From: Pelagibacterium sp. 26DY04
Lineage (GTDB): Bacteria; Pseudomonadota; Alphaproteobacteria; Rhizobiales; Devosiaceae
Assembly: GCF_031202305.1 (NCBI RefSeq)
Contig: NZ_CP101731.1
Span: 1,798,001 to 1,862,000, forward strand
DNA length: 64,000 nt
Direction: 5' to 3'
The notes below the pieces were generated by a model that did no database searches, was not told where the DNA came from, and saw only the letters and a program-made list of their open reading frames with translations. Of this stretch, positions 43,933 through 54,047 are shown one piece after another; the stretch's first letter is position 1, and each line of letters opens with the position of its first letter. Made by a program: the position numbers and the translations under genes.

Positions 43933-45186
43933 TCAGACCGGCTTTAACAGCACGTGGCGCTTCTTGCCGATCGAAAGCTTGATGACGCCTTCGGAGAGAA
44001 CCTGGGCTTCTCCGAGGCTCATCTTCTCGTCGGTGACCGTATCGTCGTTCACCCTCAGCGCGCCGGCCTGGATGTGCCGGCGGGCTTCACCGTTTGAAGC
44101 AGCGAGACCGGCAGTAACCGTAGCGGCGAGGATGCCAAGGCCGCCGCGCAGAGCCGACCAGCCGATCTGGATGGTTGGCAGCGAGAGATCGAGTTGTCCG
44201 GCTTCAAAGACCGCGATGGCGGTCGCTGCGGCTTCCTCGGCAGCGGAGCGACCATGGACGAGCGCGGTGACCTCGGTCGCCAGCACCTTCTTGGCTTCAT
44301 TGATGTCGGTGGCGACGCCGCTGACAACGCGGGCGATCTCATCGAGCGGAAGCGCGGTGAAGAGCTTGAGGAAACGTTCTACGTCGGCATCCTCGGTGTT
44401 CCGCCAGTACTGCCAGAAATCATAGACCGAGAGCGCATCGGCGTTGAGCCACACCGCGCCATTGGCGGTCTTGCCCATCTTCTGGCCGGAGGCCGTGGTG
44501 AGCAGCGGCGAAGTCAGCGCGTAGAACTGGGTGTCGAGCATACGATGGCCCAGATCGAGGCCGTTGACGATATTGCCCCATTGGTCCGAGCCGCCCATCT
44601 GCAAAGTGCAGCCGTAGCGCTGGTTGAGCTCGACGAAATCGTAGGCCTGCAGGATCATGTAGTTGAATTCGAGGAACGAAAGCGACTGCTCACGATCCAG
44701 CCGCAGCTTGACCGAATCGAAGCTGAGCATACGATTGACCGAGAAATGCCGGCCCACGTCGCGCAGGAAGGCGATATAGCCCAAATCGAGCAGCCAATCG
44801 GCGTTGTTGGCCATGATGGCCGGGTTCTCGGCGCGATCGAAATCGAGGAAGTTGGAGAACTTTTGCTTGATGCCTTCGATATTGGCGCCGATGCCTTCGA
44901 CGGTCAGGAGCTTGCGGGCCTCGTCCTTGAAGGAGGGATCGCCGATCATGCCGGTGCCGCCGCCCATGAGCGCAATGGGGCGATGGCCGGTCTTCTGCAT
45001 CCAATGGAGCATCATGATCTGCATGAGGTGCCCAACATGCAGCGAAGCCGCCGTCGGATCGTAGCCGATATAACCGGTGACGATCTCGGTCGAGAATTTC
45101 TTGTCCAGTCCCTCGGGATCGGAGATCTGGTGGATGAAGCCGCGCTCGGAGAGCGTATGAAGGAATTCGGATTTGAAATGGGTCAT
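43933..45186 (-). CDS. tyrS: Tyrosine--tRNA ligase
   Basis: Charges tRNA-Tyr. Class I motifs: HVGHLMQI in the HIGH position (residues about 46-53) and KMGKTANGA in the KMSKS position; [12 protein letters not shown] binds tyrosine. An S4 RNA-binding domain lies at residues about 350-417 ([17 protein letters not shown]). 417 residues. It converges on the binding-protein gene with a 19-base gap. Confidence 0.97.
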   Translation of the reverse strand: MTHFKSEFLHTLSERGFIHQISDPEGLDKKFSTEIVTGYIGYDPTAASLHVGHLMQIMMLHWMQKTGHRPIALMGGGTGMIGDPSFKDEARKLLTVEGIGANIEGIKQKFSNFLDFDRAENPAIMANNADWLLDLGYIAFLRDVGRHFSVNRMLSFDSVKLRLDREQSLSFLEFNYMILQAYDFVELNQRYGCTLQMGGSDQWGNIVNGLDLGHRMLDTQFYALTSPLLTTASGQKMGKTANGAVWLNADALSVYDFWQYWRNTEDADVERFLKLFTALPLDEIARVVSGVATDINEAKKVLATEVTALVHGRSAAEEAAATAIAVFEAGQLDLSLPTIQIGWSALRGGLGILAATVTAGLAASNGEARRHIQAGALRVNDDTVTDEKMSLGEAQVLSEGVIKLSIGKKRHVLLKPV

Positions 45187-45328
45187 TGGTCTTGATTCCA
45201 GAGCGTTGAAGCTGCCCGGCGATCTTGCGCCGGGCGGGTTGGGCTCGAAATCATCCCCTTGGTCGGGCGCCCTTGCCGCCCAGGATGAGATTCGCGAGGA
45301 GCCTTAAGGCTCCCAAACGATCGCAGGG

Positions 45329-45991
45329 TTAGCGTCCGCCGCCGGCGGCGATCTCGGCCCGGCGACGGTCGAGGTACTCGCCGCACGCTTCGATCAGTTC
45401 ATCGATCCGGTTTTCGTAGAAGTGGTTGGCGCCTTCCACGATCTGTTGCTCGATGGTGATGCCCTTCTGCAGCTTGAGCTTGTCTACGAGTTTCTGAACG
45501 GCCTCGGGAGGCGCAACGCGGTCCTTGTCGCCATGGATGATCAGGCCCGAGGAGGGGCAGGGCGCCAGGAACGAGAAATCGTAAAGGTTTTCCGGGGGCG
45601 AAACCGAAATGAAGCCCTCGACTTCGGGACGGCGCATCAGGAGCTGCATGCCGATCCAGGCGCCGAACGAGAAGCCAGCGATCCAGCACCCGCGGCTCTC
45701 GCGGTTCAATGCCTGCAGCCAGTCGAGCGCGGCGGCGGCATCGGAGAGCTCACCAATGCCGTGGTCGAAAATCCCCTGTGAGCGGCCGACGCCACGCGAG
45801 TTGAAGCGCAGCACGGCGAAGCCGCGTTTCACGAACATATAGAAGAGATTGTAGACGATCTGGTTGTTCATCGTGCCGCCGAATTGCGGGTGGGGATGAA
45901 GAACGATCGCAACGGGCGCGTTGGGCTCCTTGCCGGGCTGATACCGGCCTTCGATCCGGCCCTCGGGTCCGTTGAAAATCACTTCAGGCAT
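45329..45991 (-). CDS. Alpha/beta hydrolase (serine hydrolase)
   Basis: 220-residue alpha/beta hydrolase of a small family found widely in alphaproteobacteria, substrate unknown. Key elements: HPHPQFGGTMNN oxyanion region, the nucleophile elbow GFSFGAW (Ser in GxSxG), an acid in HGDKDRVAPPEA and the catalytic His in EGANHFYENR. No signal peptide, so cytoplasmic. It is divergent from the suf operon, with 244 bases between the starts. A weak GGAGCC/GGCTCC hairpin lies just past its 3' end (45298-45313). Confidence 0.9.
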   Translation of the reverse strand: MPEVIFNGPEGRIEGRYQPGKEPNAPVAIVLHPHPQFGGTMNNQIVYNLFYMFVKRGFAVLRFNSRGVGRSQGIFDHGIGELSDAAAALDWLQALNRESRGCWIAGFSFGAWIGMQLLMRRPEVEGFISVSPPENLYDFSFLAPCPSSGLIIHGDKDRVAPPEAVQKLVDKLKLQKGITIEQQIVEGANHFYENRIDELIEACGEYLDRRRAEIAAGGGR

Positions 45992-46097
45992 CTACTCTTA
46001 CCTTTATGCTCTTTGTGCCGCATGGGAGCTATGCGTGAGGCCACGCCTCGGCTTGACGAACGGGCTGGGTGCTCATAAAACTGACCATGAAAACCAG

Positions 46098-46114
46098 TTT
46101 AGAATAATTCCAAA
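46098..46114 (+). promoter_or_regulatory. Iron control element (Irr-type box) upstream of the suf operon
   Basis: TTTAGAA (46098-46104), TAA, TTCCAAA (46108-46114): one mismatch from the palindrome TTTAGAA-N3-TTCTAAA bound by the heme-responsive regulator Irr in Hyphomicrobiales. It lies 121 bases before the first suf start. A partial inverted repeat AAACTG/CAGTTT (46078-46083, 46095-46100) overlaps its left side. Irr control of suf genes is known in Agrobacterium relatives. Confidence 0.65.
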
Positions 46115-46235
46115 TGGTTTCGAGCCGGCTCCCCGGCGTTTGTGAGCGCTCCTTTTACTTAAGGAGTGAGTCGAATTTCAAGGATTGTTTGCTGTGGCAA
46201 GTTCCAGCCGGACGCCGCAGCGAGTTGATGGATCG

Positions 46236-47378
46236 ATGAGCGCATACCTCGATCATAACGCTTCGGCGCCTTTATTGCCGCGCGCGCGCGAGGCGATGGT
46301 GGCCGCGCTTGCCATGACGGGCAATCCATCCTCGGTCCACCGGCCGGGCCGGGCTTTGCGTGCCCTGATCGATGCAGCGCGGGATAAGGTGGCGAAAGCG
46401 GCTGGAGCCGAGGCCAAGCAGGTGGTGTTCACCGGCTCGGCCACCGAGGCTATCACCCAGGCTATCGTCGGGGGCGTCAAGGCGTTCGCGATCGACAGAG
46501 TGATCGTGTGCGCCACCGATCATGCGGCGACGCTCAAGGCCGCCGAAGCCACGGGCGTTTCGGTGCGTGTGGTCGGTGTCGATAAGGATGGACTTATCGA
46601 TATCGAGGCGCTGGGGCGGCATATCGAGACCGCCAACCTCGCCGGTGAAAAGCTGCTGGTCGCCTTTTCCTGGGTGAACAACGAGACCGGTGTTATTCAG
46701 CCGCGCGGGCGGATCGAGGCGATGGTGGGGCCTACACCCCATATTCTCGTCATCGACGCGGTGCAAGCTTTTGGCAAGCGCGATCTGGACTTTGCGGCCT
46801 CGGCTACCGATATGATGGCCATCTCCGCCCACAAGATCGGCGGGCCGGCTGGGATCGGCGCGTTGCTTGTCAAAGGGCACGCCGATACCGTGCGGCTGGT
46901 TCCGGGCGGCGGACAGGAACAGGGCCGGCGCGGCGGCACCGAATCGGCGGCGCTGATCGCGGGGTTCGGGGCGGCCTGTGAAGGGTTTAATGAGGCCTTC
47001 TCGGTCGAGCGCATCGGGGAGCTTGTTGAGCAGTTCGAGGAACGGCTTCTGATGGTCGCGCCCGATGCCGTGATCTTTGGCCGAGAAACCGAGCGGATCG
47101 GCACGACCGTCAATTTCGCGGTGCCGGGGCTCAAGAACACTGTGGCGATGATGAGCCTGGATCTGGCTGGCATCGCCGTTTCGTCCGGTTCGGCATGCTC
47201 GTCGGGCAAGGTGGGACGCTCTCATGTGCTTAGCGCCATGGGGGTAGCGCCCGAGTTAGGTGAATGCGGCCTTCGGGTCAGTTTCGGCTGGTCTTCGATC
47301 GCCGAGGAAATCGACGCCTTCTTCAAGGCCTATGAAACGGTGCTGAGCCGCCATCGCCAAAAAGGCGCGGCGGCTTAG
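46236..47378 (+). CDS. Cysteine desulfurase, group I (NifS/IscS-like), first gene of the suf operon
   Basis: PLP enzyme that removes sulfur from cysteine for Fe-S cluster building. It begins MSAYLDHNASAPLLP; the PLP lysine is in ISAHKIGGPAG and the sulfur-accepting Cys in SSGSACSSGKVGRSHV. This group I type differs from SufS later in the same operon. 380 residues from the ATG at 46236; upstream starts (GTG 46194, TTG 46185) in the same frame remain possible. In rhizobia the first desulfurase of this operon is sometimes called SufS2. sufB follows after 15 bases. Confidence 0.93.
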   Translation: MSAYLDHNASAPLLPRAREAMVAALAMTGNPSSVHRPGRALRALIDAARDKVAKAAGAEAKQVVFTGSATEAITQAIVGGVKAFAIDRVIVCATDHAATLKAAEATGVSVRVVGVDKDGLIDIEALGRHIETANLAGEKLLVAFSWVNNETGVIQPRGRIEAMVGPTPHILVIDAVQAFGKRDLDFAASATDMMAISAHKIGGPAGIGALLVKGHADTVRLVPGGGQEQGRRGGTESAALIAGFGAACEGFNEAFSVERIGELVEQFEERLLMVAPDAVIFGRETERIGTTVNFAVPGLKNTVAMMSLDLAGIAVSSGSACSSGKVGRSHVLSAMGVAPELGECGLRVSFGWSSIAEEIDAFFKAYETVLSRHRQKGAAA

Positions 47379-47393
47379 AAAGTGGAGACTACC

Positions 47394-48926
47394 ATGTCAA
47401 ATTATGCCGACATTCCGACGCTCAAGGAAAATATCGATCGTGACACGGTCGATCAGGTTCTGGCGCTCGACGTCGACAAGTACAAATACGGCTTTGAGAC
47501 GATCATCGAATCCGACAAGGCACCCAAGGGGCTGACCGAGGAAACGGTGCGGTTCATTTCGGCGCGGAAGAACGAACCCGAATGGATGCTTGAATGGCGT
47601 CTCGAAGCGTTCCGCCGTTGGCTGACGCTAGAAGAGCCGACCTGGGCGCGCGTCTCCTATCCGGCCATCGATTTCCAGGACCAGCATTACTACGCAGCGC
47701 CGAAGGGCGTGAATGGGCCCAAGTCGCTCGACGAGGTCGATCCCGAGCTGCTGGCGACCTATGAAAAGCTCGGCATTCCGCTGTCAGAGCAAAAGATCCT
47801 GGCCGGCGTGCAGGATGCGGGCGAGCCGCAGGGCACTCCGTTCAGCGGCAATGTTGCCGTCGACGCCGTGTTCGATTCGGTGTCGGTGGTTACGACTTTC
47901 CGTGAGGAATTGGCCAAGCAGGGCATTATCTTCTGCTCGATTTCGGAAGCTGTGCGTGAGCACCCCGAGTTGGTGAAGAAATATCTCGGTTCGGTGGTGC
48001 CCGTGACCGACAATTTCTACGCTACGCTCAATTCGGCGGTCTTTACCGACGGATCGTTCGTCTACATTCCCAAGGGCGTGCGCTGCCCGATGGAGCTTTC
48101 CACCTATTTCCGCATCAACGAGCGGAATACGGGGCAGTTCGAGCGCACGCTGATCATCGCCGAGGAAGGCTCCTATGTGAGCTATCTCGAAGGCTGCACG
48201 GCGCCCATGCGCGACGAGCACCAGCTACATGCGGCTGTTGTCGAACTGGTGGCGCTGGATGATGCTGAGATCAAGTATTCCACCGTCCAGAACTGGTATC
48301 CGGGCGACAAGGAAGGCAAGGGCGGCATCTACAATTTCGTCACCAAGCGTGGCGATTGCCGCGGCAAGAATTCCAAGATCTCCTGGACACAGGTCGAAAC
48401 CGGTTCCGCGATCACCTGGAAGTATCCGAGCTGCATCTTGCGTGGCGATGGCTCGCGCGGCGAGTTCTATTCGATCGCCATTTCCAATGGAAAACAGCAG
48501 GTCGATAGCGGAACCAAGATGCTGCATTTGGGCAAGAACACGTCCTCGCGCATCATCTCCAAGGGTATCGCTGCGGGCAATTCCGATAACACCTATCGCG
48601 GGCAGGTTTCGGCGCATCGCCGGGCGACGAACGCGCGCAACTTCACCCAGTGCGACAGCCTGCTGATCGGTGACCGCTGCGGGGCGCATACGGTGCCCTA
48701 TATCGAGAGCCGTAATTCCTCGGCGGTGTTCGAGCACGAGGCGACGACCTCAAAGATCTCAGACGACCAGATGTTCTACTGCCTGCAGCGCGGACTCTCC
48801 GAAGAAGAGGCCGTGGCGCTGATCGTTAACGGTTTTGTGCGTGACGTGCTGCAGCACCTACCGATGGAGTTCATGGTGGAAACCCAGAAGCTCATCGGCA
48901 TCTCGCTCGAAGGCAGCGTAGGCTGA
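47394..48926 (+). CDS. sufB: Fe-S cluster assembly protein SufB
   Basis: Scaffold subunit of the SufBCD complex on which new Fe-S clusters are made. It has the beta-helix core typical of SufB with [40 protein letters not shown] and the late [18 protein letters not shown] and [20 protein letters not shown] (conserved Cys). The length is 510 residues. The ATG at 47394 has GTGGAG 7 bases upstream. It lies directly after the group I desulfurase. Confidence 0.97.
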   Translation: MSNYADIPTLKENIDRDTVDQVLALDVDKYKYGFETIIESDKAPKGLTEETVRFISARKNEPEWMLEWRLEAFRRWLTLEEPTWARVSYPAIDFQDQHYYAAPKGVNGPKSLDEVDPELLATYEKLGIPLSEQKILAGVQDAGEPQGTPFSGNVAVDAVFDSVSVVTTFREELAKQGIIFCSISEAVREHPELVKKYLGSVVPVTDNFYATLNSAVFTDGSFVYIPKGVRCPMELSTYFRINERNTGQFERTLIIAEEGSYVSYLEGCTAPMRDEHQLHAAVVELVALDDAEIKYSTVQNWYPGDKEGKGGIYNFVTKRGDCRGKNSKISWTQVETGSAITWKYPSCILRGDGSRGEFYSIAISNGKQQVDSGTKMLHLGKNTSSRIISKGIAAGNSDNTYRGQVSAHRRATNARNFTQCDSLLIGDRCGAHTVPYIESRNSSAVFEHEATTSKISDDQMFYCLQRGLSEEEAVALIVNGFVRDVLQHLPMEFMVETQKLIGISLEGSVG

Positions 48927-48993
48927 TCGGTCGCAACAGTTTTCGCCCTCACGGGGCACCAACCATATGGGACGGCCGCTGGCCGGATTTGAA

Positions 48994-49758
48994 ATGACGA
49001 CACCTTTGCTTGAAATCAAGAACCTGCATGTCCGCGTCGAGGACAACGAAATCCTCAAGGGGGTGAACCTCACCCTCAATCGCGGCGAAGTGCATGCCAT
49101 CATGGGCCGGAACGGCTCGGGCAAATCGACGCTGTCTTATGTGCTGGCTGGCAAGGAAGACTATGAGGTCACCGACGGCGAGATTCTGTTCGACGGCGAA
49201 AATCTCCTGGAAATGGAAGCCGACGAGCGCGCTGCCGCCGGGCTGTTCCTGGCTTTCCAGTACCCGATCGAAATTCCGGGCGTCGCGACCATGACGTTCC
49301 TCAAAGCCGCCATGAACGCCCAACGCAAGGCGCGCGGCGAGGCGGAGCTTTCGACGCCCGAGTTCATGAAGGCGGTCAAGGACGCTTCGACACTGCTCGA
49401 TGTGCGGCAGGAGTTCTTGAAGCGCCCACTCAATGTCGGGTTCTCGGGTGGCGAAAAGAAGCGCGCCGAAATCCTGCAGATGGCACTGCTGAAGCCCAAG
49501 CTCTGCATCCTCGATGAAACCGATTCCGGTCTCGACATCGATGCGCTCAAGGTGGTGTCGGAAGGGGTCAACAAGCTACGTGCGCCGGAGCGCTCGATGC
49601 TGGTCATCACCCACTACCAGCGGCTGCTCAACTATATCGTTCCAGACGTCGTGCATGTGTTCTCGGCCGGCCGGGTGGTTGAGACCGGCGACAAGTCGCT
49701 GGCGCTCGAGCTCGAAGCCAAAGGCTATGCCGACTTCGACGAAACCAACGCTGCCTGA
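48994..49758 (+). CDS. sufC: Fe-S cluster assembly ATPase SufC
   Basis: ABC-type ATPase of the SufBCD complex. Walker [10 protein letters not shown], the SufC-specific [13 protein letters not shown], signature FSGGEKKR, Walker [17 protein letters not shown] and the His switch ITHYQRLL are all intact. 254 residues from the ATG at 48994; another ATG at 48967 in frame would add nine residues and cannot be excluded. sufD follows after 12 bases. Confidence 0.97.
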   Translation: MTTPLLEIKNLHVRVEDNEILKGVNLTLNRGEVHAIMGRNGSGKSTLSYVLAGKEDYEVTDGEILFDGENLLEMEADERAAAGLFLAFQYPIEIPGVATMTFLKAAMNAQRKARGEAELSTPEFMKAVKDASTLLDVRQEFLKRPLNVGFSGGEKKRAEILQMALLKPKLCILDETDSGLDIDALKVVSEGVNKLRAPERSMLVITHYQRLLNYIVPDVVHVFSAGRVVETGDKSLALELEAKGYADFDETNAA

Positions 49759-49770
49759 GGATTTGACGCC

Positions 49771-50982
49771 GTGAACATTCAAACGCCAGTTCGCCTGAGC
49801 GGCGCCGAGGAAAGCCTCGTTGCCCAGCTCGAGAGCGTCGGGGCCGCCGATGCGGCCGAGCGCCTGCGCGTGATCGGCCTGCCGACTCGTCGGGTCGAGA
49901 CCTACCACTACACTGATCTCAAGAGCTTGCTGAGCCAGGTGCCGCCGCTTGCGAAGGCCGCAAATGAGGCAAGTGCGCCCGCGATCGACATTCCCGGTGC
50001 TTACCGCGTTGTCATCGCCAACGGGGTCGTGCAGTCCGCAGCGACGGCCCCGGCCGGCGTGATCGTCGGCAAGGCAGCGGGATCGGTGTTGACCACGCGC
50101 GACGATGTCATCGTTCGGCTCAATGCTGCAATGGTCGCTGAATCGCTGACGCTGGAGCTTGCTGGATCGGTCGATCCGGTGATTCATGTCGACCGACGGC
50201 TCGAAGGCGAGGCCGCTCACGTGCAGTCGGGTGCCAGGATCAATGTCGCGCCCGGCTCCAAGGTTACGATCGTCGAAACCATCTCGGGTAGCGATGCAGC
50301 GCATATGGGCAATTCGGGCAGCTTCGTCTCGCTGGGCGAAGGTGCCGAGGTCACCCATGTGCTGGTCGATCTTTCGGCTCGGCAAGCAACCAATTTCGCG
50401 ACCGTCGAATACCGCATCGCGGGGGACGCCAATCTCAAGTCGATCGTTATCAATGCCGGCGCGCATCTAGCCCGGGCCAATGTGTTCGCCGATTTCGTCG
50501 GTGAAGGTTCGCACGGGGATTTCTTCGGACTCAACGTTGTCGATACCGACGAACACCGCGACATCACGCTCGATGTGACTCATGGCGTGCCCAACACGAC
50601 TTCGGCCGAGCTCTATAAGCAGATCGCACGCGGGCGTGGCCGGGCGGTGTTCCAAGGCAAGATCAACGTGGCAGTCGATGCGCAAAAGACCGACGCCAAG
50701 ATGATGACCCAAGGGCTGATGCTCTCGGAAGAAGCGGAAATCCTCGCCAAGCCGGAACTCGAAATCTTCGCCGACGACGTGGTCTGCGGCCACGGCGCAA
50801 CCTGTGGCGATCTTGACGAGACTTCGCTGTTCTACCTGATGAGCCGCGGCATTCCCAAAGCAGAGGCCGAGACGATGCTGATCCGCGCCTTCCTGGAAGA
50901 GATCACCGAAGCGGTCGACGATGAATACGTTGCCGAAGCGCTGTCGGGAATTGTGGAGCGCTGGCTCAAGAAGGACGCCTGA
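49771..50982 (+). CDS. sufD: Fe-S cluster assembly protein SufD
   Basis: Second beta-helix subunit of SufBCD, needed for iron acquisition by the scaffold. It has RRVETYHYTDLKSLL near residue 40 and the conserved C-terminal FADDVVCGHGATCGDLDETSLFYLMSRG (His in CGHGAT), followed by AETMLIRAFLEE. 403 residues, GTG start with AGGATTTGACGCC upstream. The stop overlaps the sufS ATG by one base (TGATG). Confidence 0.95.
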   Translation: MNIQTPVRLSGAEESLVAQLESVGAADAAERLRVIGLPTRRVETYHYTDLKSLLSQVPPLAKAANEASAPAIDIPGAYRVVIANGVVQSAATAPAGVIVGKAAGSVLTTRDDVIVRLNAAMVAESLTLELAGSVDPVIHVDRRLEGEAAHVQSGARINVAPGSKVTIVETISGSDAAHMGNSGSFVSLGEGAEVTHVLVDLSARQATNFATVEYRIAGDANLKSIVINAGAHLARANVFADFVGEGSHGDFFGLNVVDTDEHRDITLDVTHGVPNTTSAELYKQIARGRGRAVFQGKINVAVDAQKTDAKMMTQGLMLSEEAEILAKPELEIFADDVVCGHGATCGDLDETSLFYLMSRGIPKAEAETMLIRAFLEEITEAVDDEYVAEALSGIVERWLKKDA

Positions 50983-52199
50983 TGGCTTTCGATCTCGCAG
51001 CCGTTCGCGTGGATTTCCCAATTCTCGAGGAGAAAATCCACGGGCGGCGGCTGGTCTATCTCGACTCCGGTGCCTCGGCGCAAAAGCCGGTGCAAGTGCT
51101 CGACCGCATGGACCATGCCTACCGGCATGAATATGCCAACGTCCATCGCGGACTTCATACGCTGGCCAACCGGGCGACCGAAGCGTTCGAGGCAGCGCGC
51201 GAGAAGGTGCGGGCCTTCCTCAACGCGGGCCGGGTCGAGGAGATTGTTTTCACGCGTTCGACAACCGAAGCGATCAATCTCGTCGCATCCTCCTTCACCG
51301 GTCCACGGATCGGGGAAGGGGACGAGATCGTTATCTCGATCGCCGAGCATCACTCCAACATCGTACCCTGGCATTTTCATCGCGAGCGCAAGGGCGCGGT
51401 GATCAAATGGGTGGATGTGGCCGATGACGGGAGCTTCGATCTCGATGCTTTCGCGGCTGCGCTGACCGACCGCACGAAAATGGTGGCGATCACGCACATG
51501 TCGAACGTGCTCGGCAGCATCAACCCGGCTAAGGAGATCGTTGAGGTCGCACACGCGCGCGGTATTCCGGTGCTGATCGATGGCAGTCAGGGCGCCGTGC
51601 ATACCAAGGTCGACGTGCAGGATATCGGCGCGGACTTCTACGTCTTTACCGGGCACAAACTCTACGGCCCAACTGGAATCGGCGTCCTCTACGGCAAGTA
51701 CGAGCTTCTGGCCGAGATGCAGCCCTTCCTTGGGGGCGGGGAGATGATCGAGGAGGTGACTACGGATATGGTCACCTACAACGCGCCGCCGCACCGCTTC
51801 GAGGCCGGGACGCCGCCGATCGTGCAGGCGATCGGGCTGGGGGCGGCCATCGATTACGTTCGCGAACTTGGACGTGATGCGATCGAGGCGCACGAGCATG
51901 AAGTGGCGAGCTATGCTGCCGAGCGGCTGTCGCGCATCAATGCCTTGCGCATGATCGGAACGGCGCCGGACAAAGGCGGGATTTTCGCCTTTACGCTCGA
52001 AAACGCCCACGCGCACGACGTTTCGACCATTCTCGACCGCTATGGCGTCGCCGTCCGCGCCGGCACCCATTGCGCCATGCCGCTGCTGCAAAGATTTGGG
52101 GCAACCTCTACATGCCGCGCTTCGTTTGCCCTATATAACGGGAAGGACGATGTGGACGCGCTTGTCGAGGGGATCGAAAAGGCGCAGTCTTTCTTTTGA
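50982..52199 (+). CDS. sufS: Cysteine desulfurase SufS (group II)
   Basis: Supplies sulfur to SufBCD, usually through SufE or SufU. The start is VRVDFPILEEKIHGRRLVYLDSGAS. PLP lysine in FTGHKLYGPTGIG, catalytic Cys in RAGTHCAMPLLQRFG. It has 405 residues. No SufE gene is next to it. This is the second desulfurase of the operon. Confidence 0.96.
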   Translation: MAFDLAAVRVDFPILEEKIHGRRLVYLDSGASAQKPVQVLDRMDHAYRHEYANVHRGLHTLANRATEAFEAAREKVRAFLNAGRVEEIVFTRSTTEAINLVASSFTGPRIGEGDEIVISIAEHHSNIVPWHFHRERKGAVIKWVDVADDGSFDLDAFAAALTDRTKMVAITHMSNVLGSINPAKEIVEVAHARGIPVLIDGSQGAVHTKVDVQDIGADFYVFTGHKLYGPTGIGVLYGKYELLAEMQPFLGGGEMIEEVTTDMVTYNAPPHRFEAGTPPIVQAIGLGAAIDYVRELGRDAIEAHEHEVASYAAERLSRINALRMIGTAPDKGGIFAFTLENAHAHDVSTILDRYGVAVRAGTHCAMPLLQRFGATSTCRASFALYNGKDDVDALVEGIEKAQSFF

Positions 52200-52211
52200 T
52201 ATTGGACCGTC

Positions 52212-52598
52212 ATGACTGATACCGCACCGGAAAAAACCGAAACCGAAGCCAAGGGCTTCGTGGAAGGCGGCTCCGCATTGCCGCCGGAAGATGTGGAGCG
52301 CATCACCGCTGATCTGATCGCCGCGCTCAAGACGGTGTACGATCCGGAAATCCCCGTCGACATCTACGAACTCGGGCTGATCTACAAGGTCGACCTCGAC
52401 GACGATCGTAAGCTCACCATCGACATGACCCTCACCGCGCCTGGCTGCCCGGTGGCCGGCGAAATGCCGGGCTGGGTCGAGAACGCGGCGCGGTCGGTAG
52501 AAGGCATCCAGGACGTGGAAGTCAACATGGTGTTCGATCCCCCCTGGGGGCCGGATAGGATGAGCGAGGAAGCGCAGGTTGCGCTGAATTGGTGGTAG
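52212..52598 (+). CDS. sufT: SUF system protein SufT (DUF59/MIP18-like)
   Basis: 128-residue DUF59 protein used in Fe-S cluster maturation of target proteins. Recognised by DPEIPVDIYELGLIYKVDL and the cysteine motif TLTAPGCP, and FDPPWGPDRMSEEA near the end. N-terminal 30 residues are polar and variable. The sufA start lies 3 bases after the stop, so the two are translated together. Confidence 0.95.
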   Translation: MTDTAPEKTETEAKGFVEGGSALPPEDVERITADLIAALKTVYDPEIPVDIYELGLIYKVDLDDDRKLTIDMTLTAPGCPVAGEMPGWVENAARSVEGIQDVEVNMVFDPPWGPDRMSEEAQVALNWW

Positions 52599-52600
52599 AT

Positions 52601-52987
52601 ATGGCCTTCGCGATCATGCAATTGACCGATGCCGCTTCCGAGCGCATCAAGGAAATTATCGAAGACAGCGAAAAGCCGGTGATCGGCGTCCGCGTCGGCG
52701 TCAAGAACGCCGGCTGTGCGGGCATGGCCTATACGTTGGACTATGTAACCGAACCAGTAGCGGGCGACGATCACATCCAGGATAAGGGCGTCGATGTTTG
52801 GGTGGAGCCCAAGGCAACGCTGTTCCTGTTGGGTACGGTTATGGATTTCGAGGAAACCAAAATGTCCTCCGGGTTCACGTTCAATAACCCCAATCAGGAA
52901 GGCGCCTGCGGTTGCGGCGAGAGCGTGCAGCTCAAACCTGCCGATTTGGCCGAATTGGCCAAGGCTAGGGCTGCAGCGGCAGTTTAG
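52601..52987 (+). CDS. sufA: A-type Fe-S cluster carrier SufA
   Basis: Carries clusters from SufBCD to apo-proteins. The three A-type cysteines are visible: one in KNAGCAGMAY and two in GACGCGESV near the C-terminus. 128 residues from the ATG at 52601; a GTG at 52589 overlapping sufT is an alternative. It is the last gene of the operon and converges on the GGDEF gene with only a 4-base gap. Confidence 0.94.
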   Translation: MAFAIMQLTDAASERIKEIIEDSEKPVIGVRVGVKNAGCAGMAYTLDYVTEPVAGDDHIQDKGVDVWVEPKATLFLLGTVMDFEETKMSSGFTFNNPNQEGACGCGESVQLKPADLAELAKARAAAAV

Positions 52988-52991
52988 GTCA

Positions 52992-54047
52992 TTAGGCGAC
53001 GTCGGAGGCAGTCGCTGCCCCTGGCACGTCGCGCTCACTCATCACGCGATTTCGTCCGGCGCGTTTGGCCGCATAGAGGTACTTGTCCGCCCGCTCGATT
53101 AGGCTGGCAACAGTGTCGCCTTCTCGCCATTGGGCAGCGCCCACCGACAGGGTGATGCGCCCAAGCTTTTCATTGGTAGAGCGCTTGAGAAGTTCCTTTG
53201 CCTGCACCGACCTACGGATGTTTTCGGCCACCGAGATCGCGCCATCAAGCGATGTCTCGGGGAGGATGGCAATGAATTCCTCGCCGCCAAACCGGGCAGG
53301 CATGTCCCGGCCCTTGAGATTGGCTCTCAGCACCTGAGCGACCAGCCGCAGCACTTGATCGCCGGTCAAATGGCCATAGGTGTCGTTGAACGCTTTGAAG
53401 TGATCGATATCGAACACTAATAGCGAGAGCGAAGCGTTGGATGACTCCATCCGTTCCAACTCTATGGCGAACTGTTCATCGAAGCGTTTGCGGTTGGGGA
53501 TCTTGGTCAAGGGATCGAGCATGGATTCCTTGCGCACCTCGTCAAGGTCACGCTGGAGCAGCGATATGTCGTCCTTGGAATTTTCCAGTTCCGCTTCAAG
53601 ACGTCTGTTCATGTCCTGCATGCGCCGCGTTTCCTGGAGCAGGCGCGAGGACAGCATCTTGAGTGCGTCCTTATCTATGCCGGCCTCGAGATCACCCGAA
53701 GCCTGTTGCAGCGAGCCGGAATAGGAATCGGCCGTCTCCATAGCGATATCGATCGCTTGGTTTACGTCCGAGATCTTCTGGCTCATCATCTGCGAAATGG
53801 CGCGCAGCTTGTCTTCTATATCCGAAATCTTGAGGAAGCGCTCGCACAGTGCCGAGGCCGTTTCAATGCTGAGCGGGCCTTGCGCCAATATGGCGTTGAT
53901 CTCGGCGTTGAGATCGGTATTGGCGCCGGTCGCGTAGGTATAGAAAAGTTCGAAATAAACCGGAAAGGGAGGGATTTGCGAGCGCTTGAGCAATGCAAAC
54001 GCCGCATTTGCAAATCCCGAGGCGCGGTCAAAGTCCAGGTTCGTCAC
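52992..54047 (-). CDS. GGDEF domain protein, probable diguanylate cyclase
   Basis: Probably makes cyclic di-GMP. An N-terminal helical region of unknown type (residues 1-150) with no membrane helix, a coiled coil (about 140-175), then the GGDEF domain (175-340). The active-site loop is GGEEF (254-258) with FDIDHFKAFND, so catalysis is expected. The inhibitory I-site RxxD that usually lies five residues upstream reads KGRD, so product feedback may be lost. 351 residues; it stands alone on the minus strand. Confidence 0.92.
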   Translation of the reverse strand: MTNLDFDRASGFANAAFALLKRSQIPPFPVYFELFYTYATGANTDLNAEINAILAQGPLSIETASALCERFLKISDIEDKLRAISQMMSQKISDVNQAIDIAMETADSYSGSLQQASGDLEAGIDKDALKMLSSRLLQETRRMQDMNRRLEAELENSKDDISLLQRDLDEVRKESMLDPLTKIPNRKRFDEQFAIELERMESSNASLSLLVFDIDHFKAFNDTYGHLTGDQVLRLVAQVLRANLKGRDMPARFGGEEFIAILPETSLDGAISVAENIRRSVQAKELLKRSTNEKLGRITLSVGAAQWREGDTVASLIERADKYLYAAKRAGRNRVMSERDVPGAATASDVA

